A DNA stretch of 64,000 nt, from positions 34,790-98,789 of the forward strand of contig NZ_MCGB01000074.1 of the NCBI RefSeq assembly GCF_001699815.1. The letters run 5' to 3'. The notes beneath the pieces were generated by a model. That model was given only the letters and a program-made list of their open reading frames with translations. It searched no databases and was not told where the DNA came from. This document shows, one piece after another, positions 52,747-62,002 of this stretch. Each line of letters opens with the position of its first letter. The first letter of the stretch is position 1. This stretch comes from Ralstonia pickettii (GTDB lineage: Bacteria; Pseudomonadota; Gammaproteobacteria; Burkholderiales; Burkholderiaceae). A program made the translations under genes and the position numbers.

Positions 52747-54303
52747 ATGTCGCTGCAAATCCTCAAACCCGCATCCCTGCGGGCGTTTCCCCATTTTTCT
52801 TCGGCGCGCGTCCACGCTTTTGGGCTGGCGATGGGCCTCTCCACGGGCCTCGATTTCGTCTCGTCGCAGATGTTCGCCGTGGCGGGCCAGCACATCCAGG
52901 GCGGTGTGCATGCGAGCCCCGATGCCTATCTGTACGCTGTCACAGCGTATGCCGTGGCGGCCGTCGTCGCCAACCTCGCCATCGGCCGCATTGCGGCGCA
53001 CGTGGGCTACCGCATGTATTCGCTGGTGGGCATCGTGCTGTTCGCCATCGGCTGCGTGGTGTGCGCCGAGTCCAACAACATCGGCGAACTGATCATCGGA
53101 CGGGCCATCCAGGGCCTGGGCGCGGGTGGCCTGTTCTCGGCGTCGCGCATCCTGGTGCAACTCGCAGCCGAGCCCGACGAACGCATTCCGCCGATGCTGA
53201 TGTTCAGCGTCGGCCTGTTCGGACTGACCACCATTGCGCCGTGGATCTGCGCCGAAGTGCTGGAATACAGCGAATGGCGCGTGATTTTCTGGATCGAACT
53301 GGCGCTGGCCGGTGTGGCATGGATGGCGGTGTTCTTCCTGCCGCCCGAGCATCATCAGCCGCGCACACGCGCCGCGCGGCGCCCCGATGAAGCGCCGCCT
53401 GAAGACGGCCAGTGGGATTGGGTTGGCGTGGGCGCCATGGCCATCGGTGCGCTGTCGTTCCTGGTGGGCCTGTCGGAGCTGCGCTACAACCGGCTGACGG
53501 CCTCGCCTTTGATTCCGCTGCTGTTGCTGGGCGGTACGGCTTCTTTGCTGCTGGCCATCCACCGCCTGCGCACGCACCCAGACCCGTGGCTCGATCTCTC
53601 GCGGCTGAACGGCCGCCGCTACCTGTGGGGCATCGGTTTCTACGGCATCTATTACTTGATGAGCGGGTACTGGTCGTACCTCTTTCCGGCGGTATCGCAA
53701 GGCGGCCTGGGTTTTACGTTCCGCACGACCACGTTGTTCCTGATGATCAGCGGGGCAGTGTCGACCGTGGTAGCCGTCGCCATGACCGCCTGGTTGCCGT
53801 TCTTCTTCCGCAAGCGGCGCTTCATCGCCATCGGCTTTGCCGTGTATGCGGCAGCGGCGCTGCTGCTGGCAACAAGCCTGATGCCGGGCGCGCCAGACTA
53901 CGCGTTCTTCCCCGTGTCGATTCTGGAAGGCATCACGCCAGGCGCGGTGATGATCCAGGTCGCGATGATGACCTACCTCGATCTCGACCGCGAAGACTTC
54001 GCGCACGGCTACCAGATGAAGAACATTGCGCGCCAGTTTGCGACCGCGGTGGGCACGGGGCTGGCGGCTGTGTCGCTGCAGACGCAGCAGGCGGAATCGC
54101 GCTCGCTGATCGTGGCGCACGTCACGCGCTTCACGGCAGACCTGCAGGCTGCCAACCCGCTCACGCCGGAGCGCCTGGCCAGCCTGTCGGCCGAGATCGA
54201 CCGGCAGGCAACGCTGCTGGCCGGCACGCAGCTCTTCAGCTGGTTTGCCGTGGCGTGCGGCGTGTTTGCCGTGCTGGTGCTGGTGCAGCGGTCGTTGCGC
54301 TGA
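52747..54303 (+). CDS. MFS transporter, EmrB/QacA-like
   Basis: A 518-residue integral membrane transporter with about 14 hydrophobic segments, which fits the DHA2 (EmrB-type) drug:H+ antiporter group. Visible features are the motif A-like IGRIAAHVGYR after helix 2, and GRAIQGLGAGGLFSASRILV in helix 4/5. The central loop (HHQPRTRAARRPDEAPPEDG) separates the halves. The substrate is unknown. Control by the divergent LysR gene is likely. A small DoxX gene converges 7 bases after its stop. Confidence 0.87.
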   Translation: MSLQILKPASLRAFPHFSSARVHAFGLAMGLSTGLDFVSSQMFAVAGQHIQGGVHASPDAYLYAVTAYAVAAVVANLAIGRIAAHVGYRMYSLVGIVLFAIGCVVCAESNNIGELIIGRAIQGLGAGGLFSASRILVQLAAEPDERIPPMLMFSVGLFGLTTIAPWICAEVLEYSEWRVIFWIELALAGVAWMAVFFLPPEHHQPRTRAARRPDEAPPEDGQWDWVGVGAMAIGALSFLVGLSELRYNRLTASPLIPLLLLGGTASLLLAIHRLRTHPDPWLDLSRLNGRRYLWGIGFYGIYYLMSGYWSYLFPAVSQGGLGFTFRTTTLFLMISGAVSTVVAVAMTAWLPFFFRKRRFIAIGFAVYAAAALLLATSLMPGAPDYAFFPVSILEGITPGAVMIQVAMMTYLDLDREDFAHGYQMKNIARQFATAVGTGLAAVSLQTQQAESRSLIVAHVTRFTADLQAANPLTPERLASLSAEIDRQATLLAGTQLFSWFAVACGVFAVLVLVQRSLR

Positions 54304-54310
54304 GCGCGCA

Positions 54311-54721
54311 CTACGACTTCTGCACCGCGTACTTGCCCGGCCCCACCGCTGCCAGCAGGAACAGCCCGCCCATGATGCTCAGGTTCTTGTAGAACTGGAT
54401 CTTGTTGGCGGCCTCCATGGAGCCTTCCATACTCCAGTAGCTGTGGGCGATGAACGAAGTGCCCAGCACGAACAACGCCATCAGCAGCGCCAGCGGCCGC
54501 GTCCAGAAACCGATCAGCAAGGCGATACCCACGCCAAACTCCATGACGACGGCAACCGCTGCGGCCACCATCGGCATGGGCGCGCCCGTGCTGGCCATGT
54601 AGCCGACGGTGCCCTGAAAGCCCGTCAGCTTGCCCCACCCGGACATCACGAACAGCACCATCATGAGGATGCGGGCGAGCAGCATTAGTTCGTTGCGCCA
54701 ACGTTCGATGAACGCGTCCAT
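54311..54721 (-). CDS. DoxX family membrane protein
   Basis: A 136-residue protein with four membrane helices: LLARILMMVLFVMSGWGKLT, MVAAAVAVVMEFGVGIALLI, RPLALLMALFVLGTSFIAHS and LSIMGGLFLLAAVGPGKYA. The DoxX family is named for a thiosulfate:quinone oxidoreductase subunit in archaea. Small bacterial members such as YphA have no assigned reaction. The gene is 35 bases from the LysR gene upstream and is transcribed with it or alone. Confidence 0.87.
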   Translation of the reverse strand: MDAFIERWRNELMLLARILMMVLFVMSGWGKLTGFQGTVGYMASTGAPMPMVAAAVAVVMEFGVGIALLIGFWTRPLALLMALFVLGTSFIAHSYWSMEGSMEAANKIQFYKNLSIMGGLFLLAAVGPGKYAVQKS

Positions 54722-54756
54722 TTTGGGCCTCCAGGGCGGGCTTTGGTGATTGCAGT

Positions 54757-55641
54757 CTAGGCGCTGGATTTACCAAGTGTGGTTTCGAGCGCATCGAGTA
54801 CCGCCTGAATCACACCGTGCCGCACGTGCTCTTTCCGCTCGATCATGCCGACGGTGCGCACCGGCGTCTGCGGCGGCAGGGGCAGCACGCGCAGGGCCGG
54901 GTCGCTCTCCCAGCTTGCGCGGCGCAGGCGCGGCACCAGTGTCACCCCTACCTGCTGGCGCACCAGTTCGACAATCGCCTCGATGGAATTGACCTCGATG
55001 AACTCGTTGACCGCCATGTGCGTCTTGCGCAGGGCGCGATCGATCAGGGCGCCGGTGCGTACCGCGCGGTCGAAGCGCAGGAACGGGTGAGTGCGCAGGA
55101 CTTCCTCTGCGCGGCCGCGTGTGTGGCGGCCCGCCACAACGACCAGCGGCTCGGTATAGAGCGGGTGCCACACAAGGTTGGCAGGCAGGCGCTCAAGGTG
55201 TTCGACCACCAGTGCCCCATCCAGCTCGCCCGCTTCCACCTGCTCCACCAGCTCGCCCGATTTGCCGGTAATGAGCTTCACGTCCAGTCCCTTGTGCGCC
55301 TGCTTGAGCCCCGCCACCGCATGTGCCAGCGACCCCATCACCGACACCACCGCACCAATCGCCACCGCGCCGGACAACGCCGTCTGCGGTTCGTCACCGA
55401 CGCGCATGGCGTCGTAGAGCGCCAGCAGGTGCTCGGCTTGTGGCAGCAGCGCGCGACCATGCGCATTCAGCGTGACAGTCCGCCCCGACCGGTCGAACAA
55501 GTCGCGGCGCAGCTCGGCTTCGAGCGCGCGCATCTGCAGGCTCACAGCGGCCTGCGTGAGTGCCACGCGCTCGGCGGCTGCGGCAAACGAGCCATGGCGC
55601 GCCACGGCGACAAAGGTGCGGAGAAAGCGGACGGTACTCAC
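54757..55641 (-). CDS. LysR family transcriptional regulator (3), divergent to the gamma-glutamyltransferase gene
   Basis: A 294-residue LysR-type regulator. The helix-turn-helix region is FLRTFVAVARHGSFAAAAER then VALTQAAVSLQMRALEAELR. The effector domain starts at GAVAIGAVVSVMGSLAHAVA. It is divergent from the gamma-glutamyltransferase-family gene. The gap 55642-55765 is AT-rich (TTTAACTTTATTAAA) and should hold its binding sites. The coinducer is unknown but may be the substrate of the neighbouring enzyme or transporter. Confidence 0.92.
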   Translation of the reverse strand: MSTVRFLRTFVAVARHGSFAAAAERVALTQAAVSLQMRALEAELRRDLFDRSGRTVTLNAHGRALLPQAEHLLALYDAMRVGDEPQTALSGAVAIGAVVSVMGSLAHAVAGLKQAHKGLDVKLITGKSGELVEQVEAGELDGALVVEHLERLPANLVWHPLYTEPLVVVAGRHTRGRAEEVLRTHPFLRFDRAVRTGALIDRALRKTHMAVNEFIEVNSIEAIVELVRQQVGVTLVPRLRRASWESDPALRVLPLPPQTPVRTVGMIERKEHVRHGVIQAVLDALETTLGKSSA

Positions 55642-55765
55642 GGCAAGGCGCGGCGGACTATCAAGTTTTTCTTAAGCAAGATCCAATGAATTTTAACTTT
55701 ATTAAATCCAGCGCACCGCAAATAATCATTCGTCAAACATTCCCGCTTATCACCGCTTGAGCCCC

Positions 55766-57394
55766 ATGTCCCACCGCTTCGATTGGCAAAACCCCTATCC
55801 CACCGTCCGCATTCCCCTGTTTGCGCGCAACGTTGTCTCCACGTCGCACCCGCTGGCCGCACAGGCTGGACTGCGCATGCTGCTCGCGGGCGGCAGCGCC
55901 GTGGATGCAGCCATCGCCGCGGCGGCCATGCTGACCGTGGTCGAGCCCGTCTCGTGCGGACTCGGCAGCGATGCATTCGCGATCCTGTGGGACGGCAAGG
56001 AACTGCATGGGCTGAACGCTTCCGGCACGGCGCCGCAGGCTTGGAGCCTCGACTACTTCCGCAAGAAATACGGCGAAGACGCCAACGGCAACCCCAAGCG
56101 CCCCACACGCGGCTGGGACGCGGTGACCGTGCCCGGCGCCATCTCCGCGTGGGCTGCATTGCACGAACGCTTCGGCAAGCTGCCGTTTGCCGATGTGCTG
56201 GAACCCGCCGCCGAGATTGCCGAGCGCGGCCACACCATCGCGCCCATCGTTGCGCACAAATGGGCAGCGGCCATTCCCGAACTGCACAACCAGCCCGGCT
56301 ACGCGCAGGCCTTCATGCCGCACGGCCGCGCGCCGGAAGTGGGCGAGAAGTTCAAGCTGCCCGACGCAGCCGCCACGCTGCGCCGCCTCGGCCAGACCAA
56401 CGGCCGCGATTTCTACGAAGGCGAACTCGCCGAGCGCATCGCCGCCTATTCACGAGAATGCGGCGGCAGCATGACCGCACAAGACCTGCGCGACTATCGC
56501 CCCGAATGGGTCAAGCCGATCACCAAGCGCTACCGCGGCTACGACCTGCACGAAATCCCGCCGAACGGCCAGGGCATCGCCGCGCTCATCGCGCTGGGTA
56601 TTCTGGATCGCTTCGATCTTGGCGCCCTGCCCGTCGACTCGGCAGACTCGCAGCATCTGCAGATTGAGGCGATGAAGCTGGCGTTTGCCGATCTCTACCA
56701 ATACGTGGCCGACCCGCGCTCGATGGACGTCACGCCCGAGCAGATGCTCGACGACGCGTACCTCGATGCGCGCGCCAAGCTGATCGACATGGGCCGCGCG
56801 CAGATGCCGACCTTCGGCATGCCACGCGCCGGCGGCACGGTGTACCTGACGGCCGCCGACGAGAACGGCATGATGGTCTCGTTCATCCAGTCCAACTACA
56901 TGGGCTTCGGCTCCGGCGTGGTGGTGCCCGGCACCGGCATCAGCCTGCAGAACCGCGGCTTCGGTTTTTCGATGGACGCGCGTTCGGCCAACGTGGTGGA
57001 AGGCGGCAAGCGGCCATTCCACACGATCATCCCGGCGTTCCTGACCAAGGACGGCCAGCCGCAGATGAGCTTTGGCGTGATGGGCGGCGATATGCAGCCG
57101 CAAGGCCACCTGCAGACGCTCGTGCGCATGCTCGATTACAAGCAGCAGCCGCAGGCCGCGTGCGATGCCCCGCGCTGGAAGGTCAACCGCGATTTCACGC
57201 TCGACGTGGAAGGCACGATGAACGCCAAGACCGTCGCTGCACTGGAAGCGCGAGGCCACAAGCTTGAATCGGTGGCCGATCCGTACATGGATTTCGGCTC
57301 CGGCCAGTTCATCTGGCGCCTGTCGGACGACGCCGACCACGGCTACGTGGCCGCCAGCGACAGCCGCCGCGACGGCCACGCGGTGGGCTTCTAA
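55766..57394 (+). CDS. Gamma-glutamyltransferase family protein (Ntn-hydrolase)
   Basis: A 542-residue member of the gamma-glutamyltransferase/acylase family, an N-terminal nucleophile hydrolase that matures by self-cleavage. The nucleophile would be the Thr in GGTVYLTAADENGMMVSFIQ; FGSGVVVPGTGISLQNRG and GKRPFHTIIPAF are typical of the small subunit. The N-terminal start VVSTSHPLAAQAGLRMLLAG is conserved. There is no signal peptide, so it is cytoplasmic, unlike classical GGT, which favours an amidohydrolase- or cephalosporin-acylase-like role. The ATG at 55766 is preferred over an in-frame TTG nine bases earlier. An MHS transporter follows. Confidence 0.88.
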   Translation: MSHRFDWQNPYPTVRIPLFARNVVSTSHPLAAQAGLRMLLAGGSAVDAAIAAAAMLTVVEPVSCGLGSDAFAILWDGKELHGLNASGTAPQAWSLDYFRKKYGEDANGNPKRPTRGWDAVTVPGAISAWAALHERFGKLPFADVLEPAAEIAERGHTIAPIVAHKWAAAIPELHNQPGYAQAFMPHGRAPEVGEKFKLPDAAATLRRLGQTNGRDFYEGELAERIAAYSRECGGSMTAQDLRDYRPEWVKPITKRYRGYDLHEIPPNGQGIAALIALGILDRFDLGALPVDSADSQHLQIEAMKLAFADLYQYVADPRSMDVTPEQMLDDAYLDARAKLIDMGRAQMPTFGMPRAGGTVYLTAADENGMMVSFIQSNYMGFGSGVVVPGTGISLQNRGFGFSMDARSANVVEGGKRPFHTIIPAFLTKDGQPQMSFGVMGGDMQPQGHLQTLVRMLDYKQQPQAACDAPRWKVNRDFTLDVEGTMNAKTVAALEARGHKLESVADPYMDFGSGQFIWRLSDDADHGYVAASDSRRDGHAVGF

Positions 57395-57495
57395 AGAGGC
57401 CCGCCGCACCAGCGCGCTGACCCGTTGGACCGGGCGGGCAACGCGCTGCAGTTCCCATAAAAACGATCCCGGCCGGCACCAAAGGAACCCTCATC

Positions 57496-58812
57496 ATGAC
57501 CGCCCCCTCTGCGGCAGGCACTGCTGCACCTGCTCGTCCTGCGCCCACGAGTGCAGCGCACGCACGCCGCATCGTCATTTCGTCGTCAATCGGCAATGCG
57601 CTGGAGTGGTACGACTTTCTTGTCTACGGCTTCTTCGCGTCGGTCATCGGCAAGCTGTTCTTTCCGGCCGATGACGAATGGGTGTCGCTGCTGTTTGCGG
57701 TGGGCAGCTTTGGCGTGTCGTTCATCACGCGGCCGGTCGGCGCGATCGTGTTGGGCATGTATGCCGACAGGAAGGGGCGCAAGGCAGCACTGACACTGTC
57801 GATCCTGCTGATGATCATCGGCACGCTGGTGATTGCCGTGATGCCGAGCTACCAGCAAATCGGTATCGTCGCGCCCATCACCATCCTGCTCGCACGGCTG
57901 GTGCAGGGCTTTGCGGTGGGTGGTGAATTCGGCAGCGCGACGGCCTTCATGGTCGAGCACAGCCCGCGCGGGCGCGGATACTACGCCAGTTGGCAATTCG
58001 CCAGCCAGGGCATTGCCACCATTCTGGCGGCCGGGCTGGGAGCGCTGCTCACGGCATCGCTCACGCAAGCGGATCTGGAAGGCTGGGGCTGGCGGTTGCC
58101 GTTCATCTTCGGTCTGCTGGTCGGGCCGGTGGGGTTCTACATCCGCCGTCATCTGGATGAGACGCCGGAGTTCGTCGCCGAGCAGAAGAAAGCAACGGTC
58201 GACCCGCAGGCGTCGTTCAAAGCGCAGTGGACCAACCTGCTGCTGGCGGTGGGCGTGGTGGCGCAGTCGACGGTGTCGGTGTATGTGCTGCAGCTCTACA
58301 TGCCCACGTACGCCGTCAAGCAACTGCACCTGCCGGCGGCGCAGTCGTTCGCGGTGGTGGTGCTCAACGGCGGGTTGCAGTTCTTGCTCTCGCCGGTGAT
58401 GGGCGCGCTGTCGGATCGCATCGGCCGCATCCGAATCATGCTCACCACATCGGCGCTGATGATCCTGCTGATCTACCCCATGTTTGCGCTGTTGCGCGCG
58501 TACCCGACCATCGGTGCGCTGCTGGCGCTGCAAGCCGTGTCGGGCATCTTCAAGGCAGCGTATTCAGGCCCGATGCCGGCGTTGATGTCGGAGATCTTCC
58601 CCACGCGCGTGCGCTCGACCGGCCTGTCGCTCGGCTACAGCCTCGGCGTGACGCTGTTTGGCGGGTTCGCGCCGTTCATCGTCACATGGCTGATCCATAC
58701 GACGGGCGATACGCTGGCACCGAGCTACTACGTGCTGACGGCCGCTGCGGTGAGCGGCATCTCGCTGACGATCATCGCGCTGCGTCGTCGCAAGGCAGTG
58801 GGCGCTGCCTGA
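57496..58812 (+). CDS. MHS family MFS transporter (metabolite:H+ symporter)
   Basis: A 438-residue permease with 12 hydrophobic segments. The MHS signature SSIGNALEWYDFLVYGFFAS and motif A GMYADRKGRKAALTLSILLM are present, followed by LARLVQGFAVGGEFGSATAF. Members import osmolytes, dicarboxylates, citrate or 2-oxoglutarate with protons. Downstream of a gamma-glutamyl hydrolase-like gene and under a LysR gene, it may import that enzyme's substrate. AAAGGAACC precedes the ATG. Confidence 0.9.
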   Translation: MTAPSAAGTAAPARPAPTSAAHARRIVISSSIGNALEWYDFLVYGFFASVIGKLFFPADDEWVSLLFAVGSFGVSFITRPVGAIVLGMYADRKGRKAALTLSILLMIIGTLVIAVMPSYQQIGIVAPITILLARLVQGFAVGGEFGSATAFMVEHSPRGRGYYASWQFASQGIATILAAGLGALLTASLTQADLEGWGWRLPFIFGLLVGPVGFYIRRHLDETPEFVAEQKKATVDPQASFKAQWTNLLLAVGVVAQSTVSVYVLQLYMPTYAVKQLHLPAAQSFAVVVLNGGLQFLLSPVMGALSDRIGRIRIMLTTSALMILLIYPMFALLRAYPTIGALLALQAVSGIFKAAYSGPMPALMSEIFPTRVRSTGLSLGYSLGVTLFGGFAPFIVTWLIHTTGDTLAPSYYVLTAAAVSGISLTIIALRRRKAVGAA

Positions 58813-58878
58813 GCATTTACACTTTCTTTACGGAGCGTCACACCCCTTTTTCACGCTTTTTACGAGCGAATCGATACG

Positions 58879-59289
58879 GTGTCGTCATGTTCAACGACAT
58901 GGCGACGCGGGCCGTCGCCACCTTCCATCATGGCGCGATCGATGCTCCTATCTTCGCTGGTTCCGCAATTGCTGCCGCCTTCTCCGGCGGCGGTACCTCG
59001 CGCAGTGGCTCTGCCGGCACGCCAGCACGTGCGTCTGCGCGTGACCGTGCCCGGTGACACACCGCATGCGGTTCGGCGGCAGATGCATGCATTGCTTGGG
59101 GACGCGCTCGGGCTGTACATCGTGCGGCATGACGCGCGCCGCAAAGCGGTCACCGTTGATCTCGAACTGGCTCACGCAGATGTGGATGCGGTAATCGGCG
59201 CGCTGCTGCATGGCTTGCCGCGCGCCACGCTGGGCCGTATTACGCCGCTGCGCACGTCGCACAAGCGCGCGCATGCTGTGCTGCATTGA
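58879..59289 (+). CDS. Hypothetical protein upstream of the DapA-like gene
   Basis: About 136 residues from GTG 58879, or about 119 from ATG 58930. The first 45 residues are Ser/Pro/Arg-rich and may be untranslated. The rest looks like a small beta-alpha-beta fold (HVRLRVTVPGDTPHAVRRQM, LGLYIVRHDARRKAVTVDLE, ADVDAVIGALLHGLPRATLG). I do not recognise the family. Its stop codon lies eight bases before the next ATG, and the GAGG ribosome-binding site of the aldolase gene overlaps its end, which suggests coupled expression. Confidence 0.5.
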   Translation: MSSCSTTWRRGPSPPSIMARSMLLSSLVPQLLPPSPAAVPRAVALPARQHVRLRVTVPGDTPHAVRRQMHALLGDALGLYIVRHDARRKAVTVDLELAHADVDAVIGALLHGLPRATLGRITPLRTSHKRAHAVLH

Positions 59290-59297
59290 GGCGTGCC

Positions 59298-60188
59298 ATG
59301 TTCTCAGGAATCTGGATTCCGCTGGTCACGCCGTTCCACCATGGACAGGTCGACACCGCCGCACTGCGGCAACTGGTACGCCATTACGAGGGCGCCGGTG
59401 TGTCGGGCTTCGTGGCGCTGGGCACGACCGGTGAAGCCGCGCTGCTCTCTCAGATCGAGCGCTACACCGTTTTGGAGGCCATCGCGGACGCTTGCGGCGA
59501 GCGCACGCCGTTTCTGATCGGCGTCGGCGCGACGGACACACGCGACGTGTGCGCGCAGATCCGCCACTACGAGCGTTGGAACAGCGCCGGCTACCTCGTG
59601 CCCCCGCCGTATTACGTCTGCCCTTCGCAAGCGGGATTGCACTGGCACTACGCACACGTGGCGGCCAGCACGGCCCGCCCCGTGGTGCTCTACAACGTGC
59701 CCAAGCGCACAGGCGTCTCGATCGCGCCCGATACCGCGCTGGCGCTGGCTGAACAGCCCAACATCATCGCCATCAAGGAATGTGTGGCCGAGCATTTCGG
59801 CGCGTTGCAGGATGGGCCGCTGGATGTGCTGAGCGGCGATGACAGCGCGCTGCTCGATTGCCTCGCACATGGCGGCACGGGAGGCATCCTGGCCGGCGCG
59901 CATCTGCGGCCGGAGTTGTTCGTGGCGCTCGTCGCGCACCATCGTGCGGGCCGCATCGACGAGGCGCGCCGCCTGGCCGACGCGTTGGCGCCGCTGGCTG
60001 CGCTGCTGTTTGCAGAGCCGAACCCCGCGCCGGTCAAGGCGGTGTTGTCAGCGGAGGGCCGCATTGGCGCAGACACGCGCGCGCCGATTCTGCCGGTATC
60101 CGAATCGCTGCACCGCCGCCTGGTGGCAGCGATGCACGCGTTGGAAAACGTCAAAGCGGATTGCCCGCCGCAGCTGGCCGCGATGTAG
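59298..60188 (+). CDS. DapA-like 4-hydroxy-tetrahydrodipicolinate synthase family protein
   Basis: A 296-residue class I aldolase of the DHDPS/N-acetylneuraminate lyase family. GTTGEAALL is the pyruvate carboxylate site. Tyr132 and Arg in LYNVPKRTGV and the Schiff-base Lys160 in IIAIKEC fit DapA, so condensation of pyruvate with aspartate semialdehyde is the parsimonious activity. No lysine gene is nearby, and other members of this fold act on different aldehydes; this could be a second, catabolic paralogue. ATG 59298 has GAGG upstream. Confidence 0.85.
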   Translation: MFSGIWIPLVTPFHHGQVDTAALRQLVRHYEGAGVSGFVALGTTGEAALLSQIERYTVLEAIADACGERTPFLIGVGATDTRDVCAQIRHYERWNSAGYLVPPPYYVCPSQAGLHWHYAHVAASTARPVVLYNVPKRTGVSIAPDTALALAEQPNIIAIKECVAEHFGALQDGPLDVLSGDDSALLDCLAHGGTGGILAGAHLRPELFVALVAHHRAGRIDEARRLADALAPLAALLFAEPNPAPVKAVLSAEGRIGADTRAPILPVSESLHRRLVAAMHALENVKADCPPQLAAM

Positions 60189-60198
60189 AGAGGGCCGA

Positions 60199-60789
60199 TC
60201 AGGCGCCCTTGTACCACGCCGCGTTGAACGGCGCGCCGTGGCGCATGTAGCGCGTACCGCGATGATGACGGCGCGCGTTGGCCGGCGCCGGCGCGTCGTT
60301 GTCTTCCATCGTCTCGCGTTCGGCCACCGTGCGGGCACGCGGCGGCTGGACCTGCGAGTAGACGCGTTGCTCCATCCGGTCACGCGCGGCCGCAACCCGG
60401 TCGGGCGATGCGGGTTGCGTGGCAGCTTCCGCCGGCGCGGGTGCAGCCGTCAGCGCCGGCGCGGCGGCGTTGGCAGGCCCGGCGGCCATGGCAACGCTCA
60501 TCGCATCGCCGGCCTGTGCGGCCGACGGCGTGTGGCCGGCGAGGCTCTTCACCCATGGCGCGTGGTACATCCCAACGTAAATCGCGCCCGTCACCGCAAT
60601 CAACGCGGCTGCCACACTGCTGAATGCGCCGCCCATGACTGCATCCGACACGCGTCCCCACCACGGCTTGCGCTCGGCTGTGGCTTGCTCCACGTCCGAC
60701 ACCTCGGTCGGATCGACATGGGTGGCAGCCAGATGCGACGGCTCTGTGGCGCCGGGTGGTTGAGCAGTGATCGAAGCAGGCAAGCGCAT
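60199..60789 (-). CDS. Hypothetical membrane-anchored protein
   Basis: A 196-residue protein. A polar N-terminus of about 50 residues precedes one hydrophobic segment (GGAFSSVAAALIAVTGAIYV), followed by an Ala/Pro-rich region (ANAAAPALTAAPAPAEAATQ) and a basic C-terminus (APANARRHHRGTRYMRHGAP). This layout is typical of low-complexity proteins spanning the periplasm. No family recognised. It converges with the DapA-like gene (10 bases between stops) and diverges from the metallopeptidase gene. Confidence 0.55.
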   Translation of the reverse strand: MRLPASITAQPPGATEPSHLAATHVDPTEVSDVEQATAERKPWWGRVSDAVMGGAFSSVAAALIAVTGAIYVGMYHAPWVKSLAGHTPSAAQAGDAMSVAMAAGPANAAAPALTAAPAPAEAATQPASPDRVAAARDRMEQRVYSQVQPPRARTVAERETMEDNDAPAPANARRHHRGTRYMRHGAPFNAAWYKGA

Positions 60790-60856
60790 GGTGAGAACTC
60801 GAGGTCATGGATCGGCAGCGTCATCTTCTGCCGAACGTTATTCGGGAACCGCCGCA

Positions 60857-61062
60857 TGTCACCTGTGTGACAGCCGGACGGAGGATGAGCAGCCTTGGCT
60901 AGCAAGTTTCCTGCCGGGCTTTGTGCGGCGCCGCAAATCGCCGTGAACCCTTGCCAATGCTCGCGCTGGCGCTCCGTACAGACGATTCGGCAGCGCGGCG
61001 GCATGCCCGTACGTACGCACAGCAGGTAGACTTTGCAAAGTTTGCCGGGTGTGACACCCGGC
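60857..61062. promoter_or_regulatory. Two palindromes sharing TGTGACA in a divergent promoter region
   Basis: TGTCAC-CTGT-GTGACA (60857-60872) and GCCGGGTGT-G-ACACCCGGC (61044-61062) lie between the membrane-anchored protein gene and the metallopeptidase gene. Both contain TGTGACA. The first resembles a short CRP-type or other HTH dimer site; the second is a strong 19-bp hairpin. The 318-base gap (60790-61107) has no gene. Confidence 0.4.
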
Positions 61063-61107
61063 CTTACCCCGCCCTAATTGCCTCACAGGCCCCTCAAGGA
61101 GAACACC

Positions 61108-61995
61108 GTGCGTTGGGATGACATGCGCGAAAGCAACAATGTCGAGGATGAGCGCTCATCCTCGGGCGGCGGCGGCTTCGGCGGGGGCGGCATGCGGCTC
61201 GGCATCGGCGGCATCGCGATCGTGGCCGTGGTGGGCTTGCTGATGGGCAAGAACCCGCTGGAAATCCTCAGCATGGTGATGCAGGTGTCGCAGAATGCGC
61301 CGACGCAATCCGCGCCGCACAGCCCGGCCAGGCCGACCGGCGAGACCGACAACGACCGCAGCAAGCAATTGGTCTCGCACGTGCTGGGCGACACCGAAGA
61401 CACGTGGAGCCAACTGTTCAAGCAAGCCGGCCGCGCGTATCAGCCGCCCAAGCTCGTGCTGTTCCGCCAGGGCATCCGCTCAGGTTGCGGCGACGCCACC
61501 TCGGCCGTCGGCCCGTTCTATTGTCCGGCCGACACCAAGGTCTACCTGGACCTCGGTTTCTTCGATGAACTGCGCCGCAAGTTTGGCGCCCCAGGGGACT
61601 TTGCCGCTGCGTACGTCGTCGCGCACGAAGTGGGCCACCATGTGCAGAACCTGCTGGGCGTGTCGGAGAAGGTCAGCCGCGCACAGGCCGGCAAATCGCA
61701 GGCCGGGACGAATGCGCTGTCGGTCAAGCTGGAGCTGCAGGCCGATTGCCTGGCTGGCGTGTGGGGCCACTTTGCGCAGCAACGCGGTCTGCTTGAGCGC
61801 GGCGACCTGGAGCAAGCTCTGACCGCCGCACACGCCATCGGCGACGACACCCTGCAGCGCAACGCCGGCCGCAGCGTCACGCCCGATGCCTTCACGCATG
61901 GCACGTCCGAGCAGCGCATGCACTGGTTCCGTCAGGGCTTCGATGGCGGCGACCTTCGCCAGTGCGATACCTTCCGCGCGGGGGCGGACGCCTGA
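61108..61995 (+). CDS. Neutral zinc metallopeptidase (YpfJ family)
   Basis: A 295-residue membrane-anchored metallopeptidase starting with GTG 61108, which has AAGGAG six bases upstream. The N-terminus is MRWDDMRESNNVEDERSSSG, then a Gly-rich run and one hydrophobic helix (GIGGIAIVAVVGLLMG). The catalytic motif is VAHEVGHHVQN (HExxH), and the downstream LQADCLAGVWG supplies the third ligand. The C-terminal end FDGGDLRQCDTF is conserved in the family. Substrates are unknown. Confidence 0.9.
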   Translation: MRWDDMRESNNVEDERSSSGGGGFGGGGMRLGIGGIAIVAVVGLLMGKNPLEILSMVMQVSQNAPTQSAPHSPARPTGETDNDRSKQLVSHVLGDTEDTWSQLFKQAGRAYQPPKLVLFRQGIRSGCGDATSAVGPFYCPADTKVYLDLGFFDELRRKFGAPGDFAAAYVVAHEVGHHVQNLLGVSEKVSRAQAGKSQAGTNALSVKLELQADCLAGVWGHFAQQRGLLERGDLEQALTAAHAIGDDTLQRNAGRSVTPDAFTHGTSEQRMHWFRQGFDGGDLRQCDTFRAGADA

Positions 61996-62002
61996 TCACC
62001 CG

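Noticed and set aside
52237..54120. A 627-codon frame antisense to the MFS gene and the second LysR gene
   Set aside because: It spans two divergent, well supported genes and their promoter region; the translation has no domain.
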